This document shows, piece by piece, positions 1 to 9,015 of a stretch of 64,000 nt of DNA. Both the position numbers and the translations under genes were made by a program. A model generated the notes under the pieces. The model saw nothing but the letters and a program-made list of their open reading frames with translations. It ran no database searches and was not told where the DNA came from. The stretch is from DASZTV01 sp035548125 (GTDB lineage: Bacteria; Actinomycetota; Actinomycetes; JAFAQI01), in assembly GCA_035548125.1 (NCBI GenBank), contig DASZTV010000021.1, positions 1-64,000 on the forward strand. Direction: 5' to 3'. How positions within the stretch are numbered: position 1 is the stretch's first letter; every line of letters starts with the position of its first letter.

Positions 1-150
1 CTGTGGCAGGTGTCGGGCCGGTCCAACCTGAGCTGGACCGACAGCGTGCGGCTCGACCTCTATTACATCGAGAACTGGTCGCTCGCCCTCGATGCGCTCA
101 TCGTCTGGAAGACGGTGTTCGCGATCTTCCGGCGCGAGGGCGCGTACTAG
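1..150 (+). CDS. Polyprenyl-phosphate sugar-1-phosphate transferase, C-terminal fragment
   Basis: The first 49 codons in frame 1, ending at TAG, match the highly conserved C-terminus of bacterial sugar transferases (WbaP/CpsE type). The visible signature is LWQVSGRSNLSW, then DLYYIENWS and a WKTV segment. Such enzymes load the first sugar-1-phosphate onto undecaprenyl phosphate at the inner membrane and so initiate polysaccharide synthesis. The start and the membrane domain lie outside the window. Its position just before an acyltransferase and glycosyltransferases fits the role of initiating enzyme for this locus. Confidence 0.88.
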   Translation: MWQVSGRSNLSWTDSVRLDLYYIENWSLALDALIVWKTVFAIFRREGAY

Positions 151-186
151 GTCTATCGGCCTCGTCGTTCGCTAGCGTCCATCCCG

Positions 187-792
187 ATGAAGCGAAAGCT
201 GCGCCGGCTTCCCTGGACGCTGCGCTACCTCACCGCTCGCCGGCTCGCCTGGCGGTGGCGGCGCCGCCTGCTGCTGATGACGCATCCGCATGTGGATCTC
301 AAGATCGCCAAGGGCACGATCATCGGGCCGCGGTTCGACCTGTGGATGCCCGCCCGCGGGACGCTGCACATCGGTAACCAGTGCGAGTTCCGCCGGGACG
401 CGATCTTCGAGGTCGGGCCCGGGGCCCGCGTCACGATGGATGACCAGGTGATCTTCACCGCCGCGGCGTTGGTGCAGATCTCGACCGAGCTGACCATCGG
501 ACGTCGTGCGGTCTTCGGGCAGTCGGTGATGATCGCCGACGGCAACCACAAGTTCCGTGACCACACCAAGCATCTGCTCGACCAGGGTTATGACTTCCGT
601 CCGATCACGATCGGTGACAACGCGATCGTCACGTCGAAGTGCACGATCCTCAACTCGATCGGCGAAGGCGCGGTCATCGGCGCGAACAGCGTGGTGACCC
701 AGCCGATCCCGCCGTACTGTCTCGCGGTCGGCGCCCCGGCACGCGTCGTGGACTACTTCGGTCCCGAGGACATGCGCCCGGAAGGCATCTAG
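187..792 (+). CDS. Hexapeptide-repeat acyltransferase
   Basis: A 201-residue protein starting at ATG with a basic N-terminus (about residues 1-35). From about residue 45 on it shows the spaced Ile/Val-Gly pattern of left-handed beta-helix (hexapeptide) acyltransferases, for example TIGRRAVFGQSVMIADGNH, ITIGDNAIVTSKC and IGEGAVIGANSVV. The final APARVV segment is the usual end of the maltose/galactoside O-acetyltransferase (WbbJ/LacA) family. In this setting it probably O-acetylates a sugar of the polysaccharide, which is inferred. The donor and acceptor cannot be told from sequence. It lies 36 bases after the sugar transferase and may be co-transcribed with it. Confidence 0.85.
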   Translation: MKRKLRRLPWTLRYLTARRLAWRWRRRLLLMTHPHVDLKIAKGTIIGPRFDLWMPARGTLHIGNQCEFRRDAIFEVGPGARVTMDDQVIFTAAALVQISTELTIGRRAVFGQSVMIADGNHKFRDHTKHLLDQGYDFRPITIGDNAIVTSKCTILNSIGEGAVIGANSVVTQPIPPYCLAVGAPARVVDYFGPEDMRPEGI

Positions 793-836
793 GAGCTGTC
801 CACACCGCTCTACGCCCGCGTCGACGCAGCGAACAG

Positions 837-1766
837 CTAGAAGTCCCGGACGCGGTCGACGGCCCGACGCGCGAGCCGGGCGCCTCCCCACAGCCCGTCG
901 CGGATGACGTCGGCGAAGGCCGTCCGCTGTGCCGGCGGCTCGACCGCGTAACCGAGCCAGCGCATCTGCTCCCCGGCGAGATGCGCGAAGCGTGCCTTGC
1001 GACGCGCCGGCCAGCTCTCCCACCGGGGCCGACCGACTTCTCCGGTCGCGTCGACCACCGGCGCCCAGGAGAAGTCCGGGTTGTCCCCACGCAGCACCGA
1101 CGAGCCTCTGACCGGGAGCGCCCGCGCGGCGTCCCAGTCGTAGTCGATGGTCGACAACCCGACGTGCTCGAGGACGTCGGTCATCGTCGCCTCAAGGTCG
1201 GAGAGCAGGTCCTCGTAGCGCACGACCTTCAGCGACCCGCCTTCGTCGGCCTCACTTGCCGCGATCAGGTTGTCGACGCCGTGCCGCCAGATCCGGGTCC
1301 AGCGCTCGTAGGACCGGCCGAACGTCCGCTTGGCCGACTCCGCGACGCTTCGACCGTCGCGCGCGATGACGATCACCGGAAGGTCGGGCATCGTCTCGAC
1401 CAGCAGGTTGAGGTTCGCCGTGCTCGGCGTCTTCGTCACGACGTAGGCGACGTTCTTGCCCTCCGTGTGGTTCGCCGTGCCGGTGCGCACCACGAAGCGG
1501 CCGAGCGCGTCGGTGAGCTCGCTGAGCAGCAGGTGGTCGGCGCCCTCACCGAGGTTCCAGTCCGCCCGCCACTTCCGGCGTACGACGTCGACATAAGAGA
1601 GGAGCGCGTCCGCCTTGTCGAATAAGTGGTCCTCGGGACGTGACGCGGTCTCCGTGCTCGGCTCCGAGAGCGGCACGCACCGCGGGTGCAGCGTGAGCAA
1701 CGCGGCGAGGTAGTGCGTCCCGGTGCGCTGCGCGACTCCGAAAACGAAAAGCGGCGCGGCAGGCAC
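837..1766 (-). CDS. Sulfotransferase family protein
   Basis: A 309-residue protein read from GTG at 1766. An in-frame stop lies just upstream, so this is the longest possible start. Residues 7-25 (VFGVAQRTGTHYLAALL) resemble the PAPS 5'-phosphosulfate loop, with R-T-G-T in place of the usual R-S-G-T/S. VIVIARDGRSVAESAKR fits the 3'-phosphate-binding motif, where R-D and the following Ser contact PAPS. It faces away from its plus-strand neighbours on both sides. Given the locus, a plausible role is sulfation of a surface glycan or glycolipid, but the substrate is unknown. Confidence 0.8.
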   Translation of the reverse strand: MPAAPLFVFGVAQRTGTHYLAALLTLHPRCVPLSEPSTETASRPEDHLFDKADALLSYVDVVRRKWRADWNLGEGADHLLLSELTDALGRFVVRTGTANHTEGKNVAYVVTKTPSTANLNLLVETMPDLPVIVIARDGRSVAESAKRTFGRSYERWTRIWRHGVDNLIAASEADEGGSLKVVRYEDLLSDLEATMTDVLEHVGLSTIDYDWDAARALPVRGSSVLRGDNPDFSWAPVVDATGEVGRPRWESWPARRKARFAHLAGEQMRWLGYAVEPPAQRTAFADVIRDGLWGGARLARRAVDRVRDF

Positions 1767-1828
1767 CGATGCAGGCTACTGAGCGCGACCGGGCATTGGG
1801 CAGTCGCGCCATGTGAAAGGTTACGGAT

Positions 1829-3874
1829 GTGAGCCTGTCGGCGTACGTCGCGGGTGTGATCAGCCTCGCGTGCATCGTGGGGCCCTGGATCGTCACCGCC
1901 CCTGTCCTGCGGGCGGCCGTCGTCGGGCATCTGACCGGCGCCGAGGCGCGGCTGACCGAGATCGTCCTTGGCCTGGCCGGCTTGGAGGTCACCGCGCAGC
2001 TGACCGGTGCGTTCGGCGGCTTTCATCGCTGGACGCTCGCCGCCGTCTCACTCGTCGTCGCGGCTGCAGTGACGACCCTGGCATCGCGCGCGATCGGGCC
2101 GCGACCGGCACGTCAGCCGCGAGAGCGTCGCCGGTGGCGCGCGGCGGTGCTGATCCCGATCGTCGCTGTCCTCGCCTCGAGCGCGCAGTGGCTCGCAGGC
2201 GCGGCAAGCTCGTACCGCACCGGGATCGTGCAGGTGGAGTCGCTGCACTACCACCTCACCCACGCCGCCTTCTTCGTGCAGAGCGGCACGCTGTGGCGGC
2301 CGCACCAGGTGAGCGCGAGCTCCGACGCCGCCTTCCACCCGTTGAACGCGGAGCTGCTGCACGCGATCGGGATGCTCGCGTTCCGCAACGACGTGCTGTC
2401 GCTGTTCCTCAACGTGCTGTTCCTGTGGCTGCTCTTCCTCGCGGCCTGGTGCGTGGGTGAGCGGTTCGGTGCCGGCCCGGCCGCGGTGACGGCAGCGGCG
2501 CTGCTGAGCGTCGCGCTGCCGATGGGCGGTACGTCGGGGGGCAACGCGCAGAACGACATCGTGGTCCTCGCCCTGCTGGTCGCCGCGGTCGGCGTGCTCG
2601 GCCAGGCCGCGCCCGTGGAGGAGACCGCCGTCGCGTGGACCGGCCGGGCGGTCGTCGCCGGCCTTGCGCTCGGTCTCGCCGCAGGCACCAAGCTCACCGC
2701 GCCGGGCGCGGTGCTCGGACTGCTCGTCGGATGGGTGTGGGTGCGCCGGCGAAGCGGCGCGGTGCGCACCGCGCTGCCGCTCGTCGTACCGACGCTGCTC
2801 ACCGGATCGTTCTGGTACCTGCGCGACTGGTGGTTCTTCGGCAGTCCGCTGCCGACGTTCGGCCTCCACGTCTTCGGGGTGGGGCACGACGCGGTGCCGC
2901 TGCCGGCGCTGTCCGGCGAGACGTTCACCATCGCCCACTACCTCACCAACGCCCACGTCGTCCGGCACTGGTACGTCCCCGCACTGCACGCCGACTTCGG
3001 ATTCGCCTGGCCGCTGGTCGCGCTGTTGCCGCTCGCCGGCGTGGTGCTCGCCTGCCGCAAGGGGCGCAGCACCGACGACCGGGTGCTCGCCTTCGCCGCC
3101 TGCGTCGCGTTCGTGGTGTTCCTGGTTACGCCGTCGGGCGCGCAGGGGCCGCCCGGACAGCCGTTCCTGTTCGGCAGCAACGTGCGCTACGCGATGCCGG
3201 CGATGATCCTCGGGCTGCTCGCGCTGGTGCGCGACCCCTGGCTGGCGCGCCGCTGGTACGCCCCGGCGGCGCTGACCGCGCTCGAGCTGCTGCGGCTGTC
3301 CTCGCACGTCGACTGGCCGCCGGGCTCGCGCGGCAGGGGCATCGGGGCGGCCGCCGGATGTCTCGTCGTGGTCGCCGTGCTGGTGGCGATCTGGCGACGG
3401 AGCCCGGCGCTGTGCGCGGCCGGTGCAGCCGTCGTGGTCCTCGCGGCCGCGCTGGTGGGGCTGCCGTTCACCCGTCACTACCAAAGCCATCGCTACACCC
3501 GCGGCGGGACGCCGTATGCGTCGGTGTTCCGCTGGGCGCGCTCCCTGCATCACACGCGCGTCGGGATTGTCGGCTTCCCGCAGGAGTACCCGTTCTACGG
3601 CCTCGACGACAGCAACTCCGTCGTCTACCTCGGCCAGTCCGTCCCGCATCACGGGTTCAACGACTACACGCGGTGCAGCCCGTGGGTGGCGGGGGTCAAC
3701 GCCGCGCGGGTGCGCTACGTCGTGGTGCTCAGCGATCCCGACGCCCCGGCGGCGACGTCGGAGTTCACCGCGTGGACCGGCTTCGCCGGCGGTGTCCCGC
3801 GGTTCCACGATCCGGCGGCGAGCGTGTTCGTCGTCGACCGGCCGCTGTCGAGCGCCGGCTGTCCGGACGCCTAG
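1829..3874 (+). CDS. Large polytopic membrane protein, GT-C glycosyltransferase-like
   Basis: A 681-residue protein starting at GTG. It has many hydrophobic segments from residue 1 to about 570 and a C-terminal extracytoplasmic-type tail. The plan resembles GT-C glycosyltransferases that use polyprenyl-phosphate sugars, but I see no unambiguous catalytic Asp motif, so that function is inferred. It is clearly paralogous to the protein at 25733-27793. Both share WYxRD, a GSPLP segment, AHYLTN, VRHWY or IRHFY, NVRYAMPAM or NLRYAMPAM, and a late YPF motif. Its TAG stop overlaps the stop of rfbD on the other strand by 4 bases (CTAG). Confidence 0.75.
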   Translation: MSLSAYVAGVISLACIVGPWIVTAPVLRAAVVGHLTGAEARLTEIVLGLAGLEVTAQLTGAFGGFHRWTLAAVSLVVAAAVTTLASRAIGPRPARQPRERRRWRAAVLIPIVAVLASSAQWLAGAASSYRTGIVQVESLHYHLTHAAFFVQSGTLWRPHQVSASSDAAFHPLNAELLHAIGMLAFRNDVLSLFLNVLFLWLLFLAAWCVGERFGAGPAAVTAAALLSVALPMGGTSGGNAQNDIVVLALLVAAVGVLGQAAPVEETAVAWTGRAVVAGLALGLAAGTKLTAPGAVLGLLVGWVWVRRRSGAVRTALPLVVPTLLTGSFWYLRDWWFFGSPLPTFGLHVFGVGHDAVPLPALSGETFTIAHYLTNAHVVRHWYVPALHADFGFAWPLVALLPLAGVVLACRKGRSTDDRVLAFAACVAFVVFLVTPSGAQGPPGQPFLFGSNVRYAMPAMILGLLALVRDPWLARRWYAPAALTALELLRLSSHVDWPPGSRGRGIGAAAGCLVVVAVLVAIWRRSPALCAAGAAVVVLAAALVGLPFTRHYQSHRYTRGGTPYASVFRWARSLHHTRVGIVGFPQEYPFYGLDDSNSVVYLGQSVPHHGFNDYTRCSPWVAGVNAARVRYVVVLSDPDAPAATSEFTAWTGFAGGVPRFHDPAASVFVVDRPLSSAGCPDA

Positions 3875-4737
3875 GTCGTCAGCGCCTCACGGGCGACGGT
3901 GAGCGCCTGGTGCAACGACTCCCGCCAGTCGGGCAGCACCGGCAGCCCGTAGTTCGCCCACTTGCGGCTCGACAGCACCGAGTAGCGCGGGCGCGGTGCC
4001 GGGCGGACGAACGCCTCCGACGTCGTGGGCCGTACGAGTGACGGGTCGCAGTCGAGCTCCTCGGCGATCGCCACCGCGACGCCGTACCAGGTCACCTCTC
4101 CCTGCGGTGCGCAGTGCCACAACCCGGGGCGGACGTCCGCGGTGCCCAGCGCGATGAGCGCTGCCGCCAGGTCGCGGGACCACGTCGGCGCTCCGCGCTG
4201 GTCGTCGACCACGTCCACCGCCTCGCCCGCTAGCAGCCGCCGGGCGATCGTGCGGACGAAGTTGGTGCCGCGGGCGCCGTAGATCCAGGCGGCGCGGACC
4301 ACGTGGACGTTGCCGTCGGCGGCAAGGACCGCTCGTTCGCCGGCACGTTTGGTGCGCCCGTACGCCGACACCGGCCCGGTCTTGTCCTTCACCTCGTACG
4401 GTGCGGCGGCGTTGCCGTCGAAGACGTAGTCGGTGGAGATGTGCACCATCCGGGCGCGATGCTCGGCGCACCATCTCGCCATCACGCCGGGTGCCTCGCC
4501 GTTCACGCGCAAGGCGGTGTCCTCGTCGGTCTCCGCGTCGTCGACCCGGGTGTAGGCGGCGGCGTTGAGGACCACCGTCGGCTTGATCTCCTCGAGCGCG
4601 GCGGTCAGCGCTTCGCTATCGGCAACGTCCAGTGCTGAGTGGTCACGTGCCGCGACGTCCGCCTCCTGTGCGGTGAGCAGGTCGACGAGGTCGCTGCCGA
4701 CCGCGCCGCCCGCTCCGGTGACCAGCCAGCGGGTCAC
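3871..4737 (-). CDS. rfbD: dTDP-4-dehydrorhamnose reductase
   Basis: A 288-residue NAD(P)H-dependent reductase that performs the last step of dTDP-L-rhamnose synthesis. The GTG start at 4737 overlaps the upstream methyltransferase stop as GTGA, which decides this start over longer in-frame extensions. Visible motifs are the Rossmann loop TGAGGAVG near residue 8, STDYVFDG, and the Tyr-x3-Lys pair in YGRTKRAGE. The later WIYG and GAPTWSRDLA segments are typical of RmlD. It forms a minus-strand run with a methyltransferase and rfbB. The other two pathway genes (rfbA, rfbC) lie 10 kb away on the plus strand. Confidence 0.95.
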   Translation of the reverse strand: MTRWLVTGAGGAVGSDLVDLLTAQEADVAARDHSALDVADSEALTAALEEIKPTVVLNAAAYTRVDDAETDEDTALRVNGEAPGVMARWCAEHRARMVHISTDYVFDGNAAAPYEVKDKTGPVSAYGRTKRAGERAVLAADGNVHVVRAAWIYGARGTNFVRTIARRLLAGEAVDVVDDQRGAPTWSRDLAAALIALGTADVRPGLWHCAPQGEVTWYGVAVAIAEELDCDPSLVRPTTSEAFVRPAPRPRYSVLSSRKWANYGLPVLPDWRESLHQALTVAREALTT

Positions 4738-5549
4738 GACGGCCTGGGCGCCAGGTGCGCGATGGCCCAGATGTTGGCGACCCCGAAGCGCGCCGTGAGC
4801 GGCAGCTTGGCGAGCAGGTGGTAGGTCCGCCGCGCCGCCTCGGACGGCACGAAGTCGGCGTACACCCACTTGCCGACGTGCACCGTCGGGGCGAGCCCGG
4901 CGTCGCGCAGCGCACGCGCGAGGCGTCGCGTCGTCTGCTCGTTGACGTGCATCTGGTGCTCCCAGTCGTTGCGGGGGTCCGCGGGCCAGGACCGCCGCCG
5001 CCACGGCAGCACGTTGCGCTGGATCCGGTAGGTGACGTTGTAGATCGTCGAGGACGGGAACGTGTGGATCAGCAGCCGGCCGCCCGGGCGCAGGCAGCGG
5101 GCCACCTCCGCGAGCGCCGCCGACAGCTCGGCGGGCGCCAGGTGCTCGACCACGTCGAGCATCGTCACCACGTCGACCGATGCGTCGGGCAGCGGCAGCT
5201 TGCGGGCGTCGGCGAGCATCACGTGCGCGTTGTCCGCGACGCCGTGCGCGGCGATCGTCTGCCTGGCCAGGCTGAGCGCGTCGGCGGAGTACTCGATGCC
5301 GATCGCCTGCCTCGCGCCCTGCTCCGCGGCCAGCGCGACGATCTCGGCTCGGCCGGTGCCGATGTCGACGAGCGTCTCGCCGGCGGCAAAGCCGACCTGA
5401 CCCAGCGCCCAGCGAAAGATGCCCGCCACCTTCACCCCGTCGGAGCCGGTCCACTCTTCGTGGCCCGCGCAGGTGTGCAGGTAGTAATCGGTGTCGTAGA
5501 CGGTCGGGTCGACGACCGGCGCCGGGAGCGCGCCGCGACGGTCAGCCAT
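4734..5549 (-). CDS. SAM-dependent methyltransferase (class I)
   Basis: A 271-residue protein from ATG at 5549. This start overlaps the rfbB stop by 8 bases, and the stop overlaps the rfbD start by 4. Residues about 60-75 (LVDIGTGRAEIVAL) are the SAM-binding motif I. DVVTMLDVVEHL and RPGGRLLIHTF are the later class I motifs. The C-terminal 100 residues carry family-specific sequence (DPRNDWEHQMHVNE). Sitting between two rhamnose genes suggests methylation of a sugar, possibly rhamnose, in the same glycan. The acceptor is inferred from context only. Confidence 0.85.
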   Translation of the reverse strand: MADRRGALPAPVVDPTVYDTDYYLHTCAGHEEWTGSDGVKVAGIFRWALGQVGFAAGETLVDIGTGRAEIVALAAEQGARQAIGIEYSADALSLARQTIAAHGVADNAHVMLADARKLPLPDASVDVVTMLDVVEHLAPAELSAALAEVARCLRPGGRLLIHTFPSSTIYNVTYRIQRNVLPWRRRSWPADPRNDWEHQMHVNEQTTRRLARALRDAGLAPTVHVGKWVYADFVPSEAARRTYHLLAKLPLTARFGVANIWAIAHLAPRPS

Positions 5550-6525
5550 GGCCGGCTCGCTTGAGCGGCCGCCACCACTCCTCGTGGCTGCGGTACCAGT
5601 CGATCGTGGCGGCCAGCCCCTCGTCGATCCCGGTACGCGGGGCGTAGCCGAGCTCGGCGCGGATCTTCGCGTCGTCCAGCGCGTATCGGCGGTCGTGGCC
5701 CTTGCGATCCTCGACGTACTCCACTGACGACCAGTCCGCCCCGCAACCGGCGAGCAGCCGGTCGGTGAGCTCGCGGTTGGACAGGCCGACGCCGCCGCTG
5801 ATGTTGTAGATCTCGCCGCTGCGCCCCTTCTCCAGGGCGAGCGCGATCCCGTGGCAGTGGTCATCGACGTGCAGCCAGTCGCGGACGTTCTCGCCGTCGC
5901 CGTAGAGCGGCACCGCCAACCTGTCGATGAGGTTCGTCACGAACAGCGGGATGATCTTCTCGGGGTACTGGTAGGGCCCGTAGTTGTTGGTGCACCGGGT
6001 GATCACGACATCGAGGCCGTGCGTCACGACGTACGCGCGCGCGATCAGGTCACCACCGGCCTTCGCGGCGCTGTACGGCGAGCTCGGCTCCAGCAGGTCG
6101 GTCTCGACGAAGCCGGCGCCGTCGGTCGAGCCGTAGACCTCGTCGGTGGAGACCTGCAGCACGCGGGCGACGCCTGCTCGCAGACACGCGTCGAGCAGCG
6201 TCTGCACGCCGACCGCGTTGGTCATCACGAAGTCAGAAGCGCCTGCGATGGAGCGGTCGACGTGGGACTCGGCCGCGAAGTTCACGACCAACTCGTGGCC
6301 GGGCAGCACCTCGTCGAGCAGCGCCGAGTCGAGAATGTCGCCCTTGACGAATGTGTAGCGCGGATCGTCGGCGACCGGGGTGAGGTTGGCGAGGTTGCCC
6401 GCGTAGGTCAGCTTGTCGTAGACCGTGACCGCGGCGTCGCCGTACGACGGGTACCCGCCGGCGAGCAGGGTGCGGACGAAGTGCGAGCCGATGAAGCCCG
6501 CGCCGCCGGTTACCAGGATCCGCAC
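5542..6525 (-). CDS. rfbB: dTDP-glucose 4,6-dehydratase
   Basis: A 327-residue SDR-family enzyme that converts dTDP-glucose to dTDP-4-keto-6-deoxyglucose, step two of dTDP-rhamnose synthesis. It starts at GTG (6525) with RILVTGGAGFIGSH, the NAD-binding loop. STDEVYG carries the catalytic Thr-Asp-Glu, and YSAAKAGG the Tyr-x3-Lys pair. RCTNNYGPYQYPEK and the late HDRRYALD motif are diagnostic of RmlB. The length is normal for the family. It is the first gene of a three-gene overlapping run (rfbB, methyltransferase, rfbD). Confidence 0.96.
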   Translation of the reverse strand: MRILVTGGAGFIGSHFVRTLLAGGYPSYGDAAVTVYDKLTYAGNLANLTPVADDPRYTFVKGDILDSALLDEVLPGHELVVNFAAESHVDRSIAGASDFVMTNAVGVQTLLDACLRAGVARVLQVSTDEVYGSTDGAGFVETDLLEPSSPYSAAKAGGDLIARAYVVTHGLDVVITRCTNNYGPYQYPEKIIPLFVTNLIDRLAVPLYGDGENVRDWLHVDDHCHGIALALEKGRSGEIYNISGGVGLSNRELTDRLLAGCGADWSSVEYVEDRKGHDRRYALDDAKIRAELGYAPRTGIDEGLAATIDWYRSHEEWWRPLKRAGHG

Positions 6526-6547
6526 CGCACCAGCATGCAGCAGCGGG

Positions 6548-7813
6548 TCAGATTGCGGCGTCTTCCTTGACCTCGTCGACCGCTTCGGCCGGTTCGAGCA
6601 GCACGGGGAGCATCAGCGGCGGCGCGTTCTCGAGCTCCCGGATCTCGGCCTCGAGGCTCGTGGCCGGGGACACCCGTACCTTCTCCCGACCGGCGAGACG
6701 GTGGTAGAGCGCGCTCGTGGCTTCGCCCATCAACTCGCGGTCGAACACGCTGTAGAGCCGCTTGTACGCGGCCTTCGACATGGCCGCTCGATCCGCCGGC
6801 GAGTCCAGCAGCTCGAGGGTGCGTCGCGCGGCCGTCGAGTAGTCCTTCGGGGCCACGAGGTATCCGGTGATGCCGTCCTCGACCGCGTCACGGTTGCCGA
6901 CCACGTCGGTCAGCACCACGGGCACGCCGAACCGCATTGCTTCTAGCGGCGCGTAGGGCGCGCCTTCGTACCGGCTCAGCAGCACGAACACGTCGAACGA
7001 CGCCATCGCCAGCGACGCGTCGTCGAGATAGGGCACGTGGTGGAAGTGGCCGCCGTGGTCCCAGTCGGCGAGGGCGGCCTGCATCGACTCGTTGAGCGGG
7101 CCGTCGCCGACGATGACGAAGTGGGTGTCCGGCCGGGCCTCATGGATCTCCCGGCAGCACAGGACGAAGTCGACCGGCGCCTTCTGCGGCACGAGCCGCG
7201 CCACGGTCCCGACCACCGGGGCACCGGCCGGGATGCCGAGCGTCTCCCGCAGCGGCAGCGGCTCCGGCGTCCCCTCGAGGTCGATGCCGTTGGGGATCAC
7301 GACGATCTCTTTGCCGAGCTTGTGCGCGTGCATGACCTCGGCTTCGCTCGCCGAGACCGCGATCGTCGTGGCGGTGACCCGGGCGAGCAGCTTCTCGGTG
7401 GCGACGATCGGGCGCGACAGCAGCAGGCCGTTCGGCGTCCACACCGCCGGCGTGCCCGGCGCGGCGAGCGCGGCCGCGCGGGCCAGCGCGCCGCCGATCG
7501 AGGAGTGGCCGTGCACGATGTCCGGACGGGTCTGGCGGATCAGCCGGCCCAGTCGGGTCAACGCGACGAAGTTGTCCGGGTGCTGCGGCGCGCGCCGCAT
7601 GTCCATGACGTGGACCTGCGCCCCGGCCTGCTCGAGGCGGGCGATCGCGTTGGTGTCGGTGCGGCTGCCGAAGCGCTCGCTCGGGATGACCACGGTGTGG
7701 TCGATGTCGCGAGTGACCGTGACGAGGTCGCACAGGTGGCGCGCGGTGCCGCCGAAGATCGCCTCGAGCACATGCAGGACGCGGACGCGGTCGCGGTTCT
7801 TGGGGGCGGTCAC
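6548..7813 (-). CDS. Glycosyltransferase family 4
   Basis: A 421-residue GT-B fold glycosyltransferase starting at GTG. The N-terminal half has LHVLEAIFGGTARHLCDL (residues about 12-30) and HGHSSIGG. The C-terminal nucleotide-sugar half has GTVARLVPQKAPVDF and FVLLSRYEGAPYAPLEAM, the E-x7-E type motif of retaining GT4 enzymes. It lies 22 bases upstream of rfbB on the same strand and is probably the first gene of that operon, with the 239-bp gap at 7814-8052 as the likely promoter region. The sugar donor is not evident. Confidence 0.88.
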   Translation of the reverse strand: MTAPKNRDRVRVLHVLEAIFGGTARHLCDLVTVTRDIDHTVVIPSERFGSRTDTNAIARLEQAGAQVHVMDMRRAPQHPDNFVALTRLGRLIRQTRPDIVHGHSSIGGALARAAALAAPGTPAVWTPNGLLLSRPIVATEKLLARVTATTIAVSASEAEVMHAHKLGKEIVVIPNGIDLEGTPEPLPLRETLGIPAGAPVVGTVARLVPQKAPVDFVLCCREIHEARPDTHFVIVGDGPLNESMQAALADWDHGGHFHHVPYLDDASLAMASFDVFVLLSRYEGAPYAPLEAMRFGVPVVLTDVVGNRDAVEDGITGYLVAPKDYSTAARRTLELLDSPADRAAMSKAAYKRLYSVFDRELMGEATSALYHRLAGREKVRVSPATSLEAEIRELENAPPLMLPVLLEPAEAVDEVKEDAAI

Positions 7814-8052
7814 ACCATCACCTCAGGACGCTGCCCGAGACCGCTGCAACCCCAAGCGCGGCTCCGTGGACCCCCCACCGCGGGTGAGTTTGTCACACAC
7901 ATCCCTTTGCGCACGAGGGTCCTCAGTTAGCCCGTTCGGGTGGTTATGGACGTATTGGTACGTGGATGTTCGGCATCGCCCCGCTGCTCCTGTAACGACC
8001 AGCCGGGTGAAGAAGTGACGTGACAGGCGCCGGTCGCCTCTAGCCTCTGGGG

Positions 8053-9012
8053 ATGCTCGCGGAGATCGCGCCCCATGAGGTGACGGTCTGCACCGTGGTG
8101 CGAGGTGGTGATCCGGTCGAGCGACTGCTCGCGGCGCTCGACGAGCAGTCGCTCCCCGCAGCGCGGTTCGACGTGGTGGTCGTCGACGCGACGCCGTCCG
8201 GGGACTGGACCGGCCGTGAGCTCAGCTATCGCTACCGCGCGCAGGTGGTCCGGGTCGACCCGGAGTCCACGCCTGGGGCGGCACTCAACGCCGCGCTGCG
8301 CATCGCGCGCGGCGAGGCGGTGGCCTTCCTCGGCGCCGACGTGGTGCCGAGCGTGTTGTGGCTGGCCGACTTCGGGCGGGCGGTGCGCCGCGGTCGGCGG
8401 CTGGTCTCGGGTCGGTGGCTGCCGACGGACTCCTCGATGGCGCTTGCCGGACCGCTGTCCTACCGGCTGTGGGCGGTCGAGCGCGAGACGCACCTGGTCA
8501 CGACGGACCAGCTCGGCTGCCGGCGCGCCGACCTCGAGCGCAGCTGCGGCTTCGACGAGTCCATCGCCGACCCGAGGGAGTGCGACCTCGACCTCGCGCT
8601 TCGGCTGGTCGACGCCGGCGTCGAGCCGTACTTCGACAACCGGTTGGTCTGCTCGTACGACGTGACCGAGGCGTCGCTGGCGCAGATGGTGGCGGCGCGC
8701 CGGGACGGCGCCGCGTCGGTCGAGGCGCTCGCCGGCCGGCCGCAGGCCCGGGCCCGGTTGCTGGCGGGGGGCCTGATCCGGCCGGGTGCGCAGCCGCAGG
8801 CGTTGCTCGCACTCGCCGGCCTGCTGCTGATGGCGCGGGACCGTCGCGCTGCGCTGCTGGTCGTGCCGTGGTGGCATCACCGCACCTGCGTCGCGCCGCA
8901 CGCCGGCGGCAAACGGCGCCGGCGCTTCGTGCTTCCCGGCGTGCTCGGCTTCGACCTGTACGACGCCGTTGCCGGACTCGTCGCGCGGGTTCGTTCCGGC
9001 GCCCGGCAGTGA
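8053..9012 (+). CDS. Glycosyltransferase family 2-like protein
   Basis: A 319-residue protein from ATG with an N-terminal GT-A fold: VTVCTVVRGGDPVERLL, FDVVVVDATP, then a variant of the DxD-containing region (AVAFLGADVVPS) and a later Glu/Asp-rich stretch (DPRECDLDLALRLVDAG). The usual DD(A/S) after the first strand is replaced by DAT, so the enzyme may be divergent. The C-terminus has one or two short hydrophobic segments. It is followed 3 bases later by another GT2 gene, so the two probably form one transcript. Confidence 0.75.
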   Translation: MLAEIAPHEVTVCTVVRGGDPVERLLAALDEQSLPAARFDVVVVDATPSGDWTGRELSYRYRAQVVRVDPESTPGAALNAALRIARGEAVAFLGADVVPSVLWLADFGRAVRRGRRLVSGRWLPTDSSMALAGPLSYRLWAVERETHLVTTDQLGCRRADLERSCGFDESIADPRECDLDLALRLVDAGVEPYFDNRLVCSYDVTEASLAQMVAARRDGAASVEALAGRPQARARLLAGGLIRPGAQPQALLALAGLLLMARDRRAALLVVPWWHHRTCVAPHAGGKRRRRFVLPGVLGFDLYDAVAGLVARVRSGARQ

Positions 9013-9015
9013 GCT

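Noticed and set aside
2048..3808. 586-codon open frame on the minus strand
   Set aside because: It is antisense to the membrane protein gene, is rich in Arg/Gly/His/Gln with no motif, and results from high GC codon structure.
7814..8052. Possible small RNA or gene in the 239-bp divergent gap
   Set aside because: No convincing reading frame, hairpin with terminator or tRNA pattern; it most likely holds two promoters that I cannot place.
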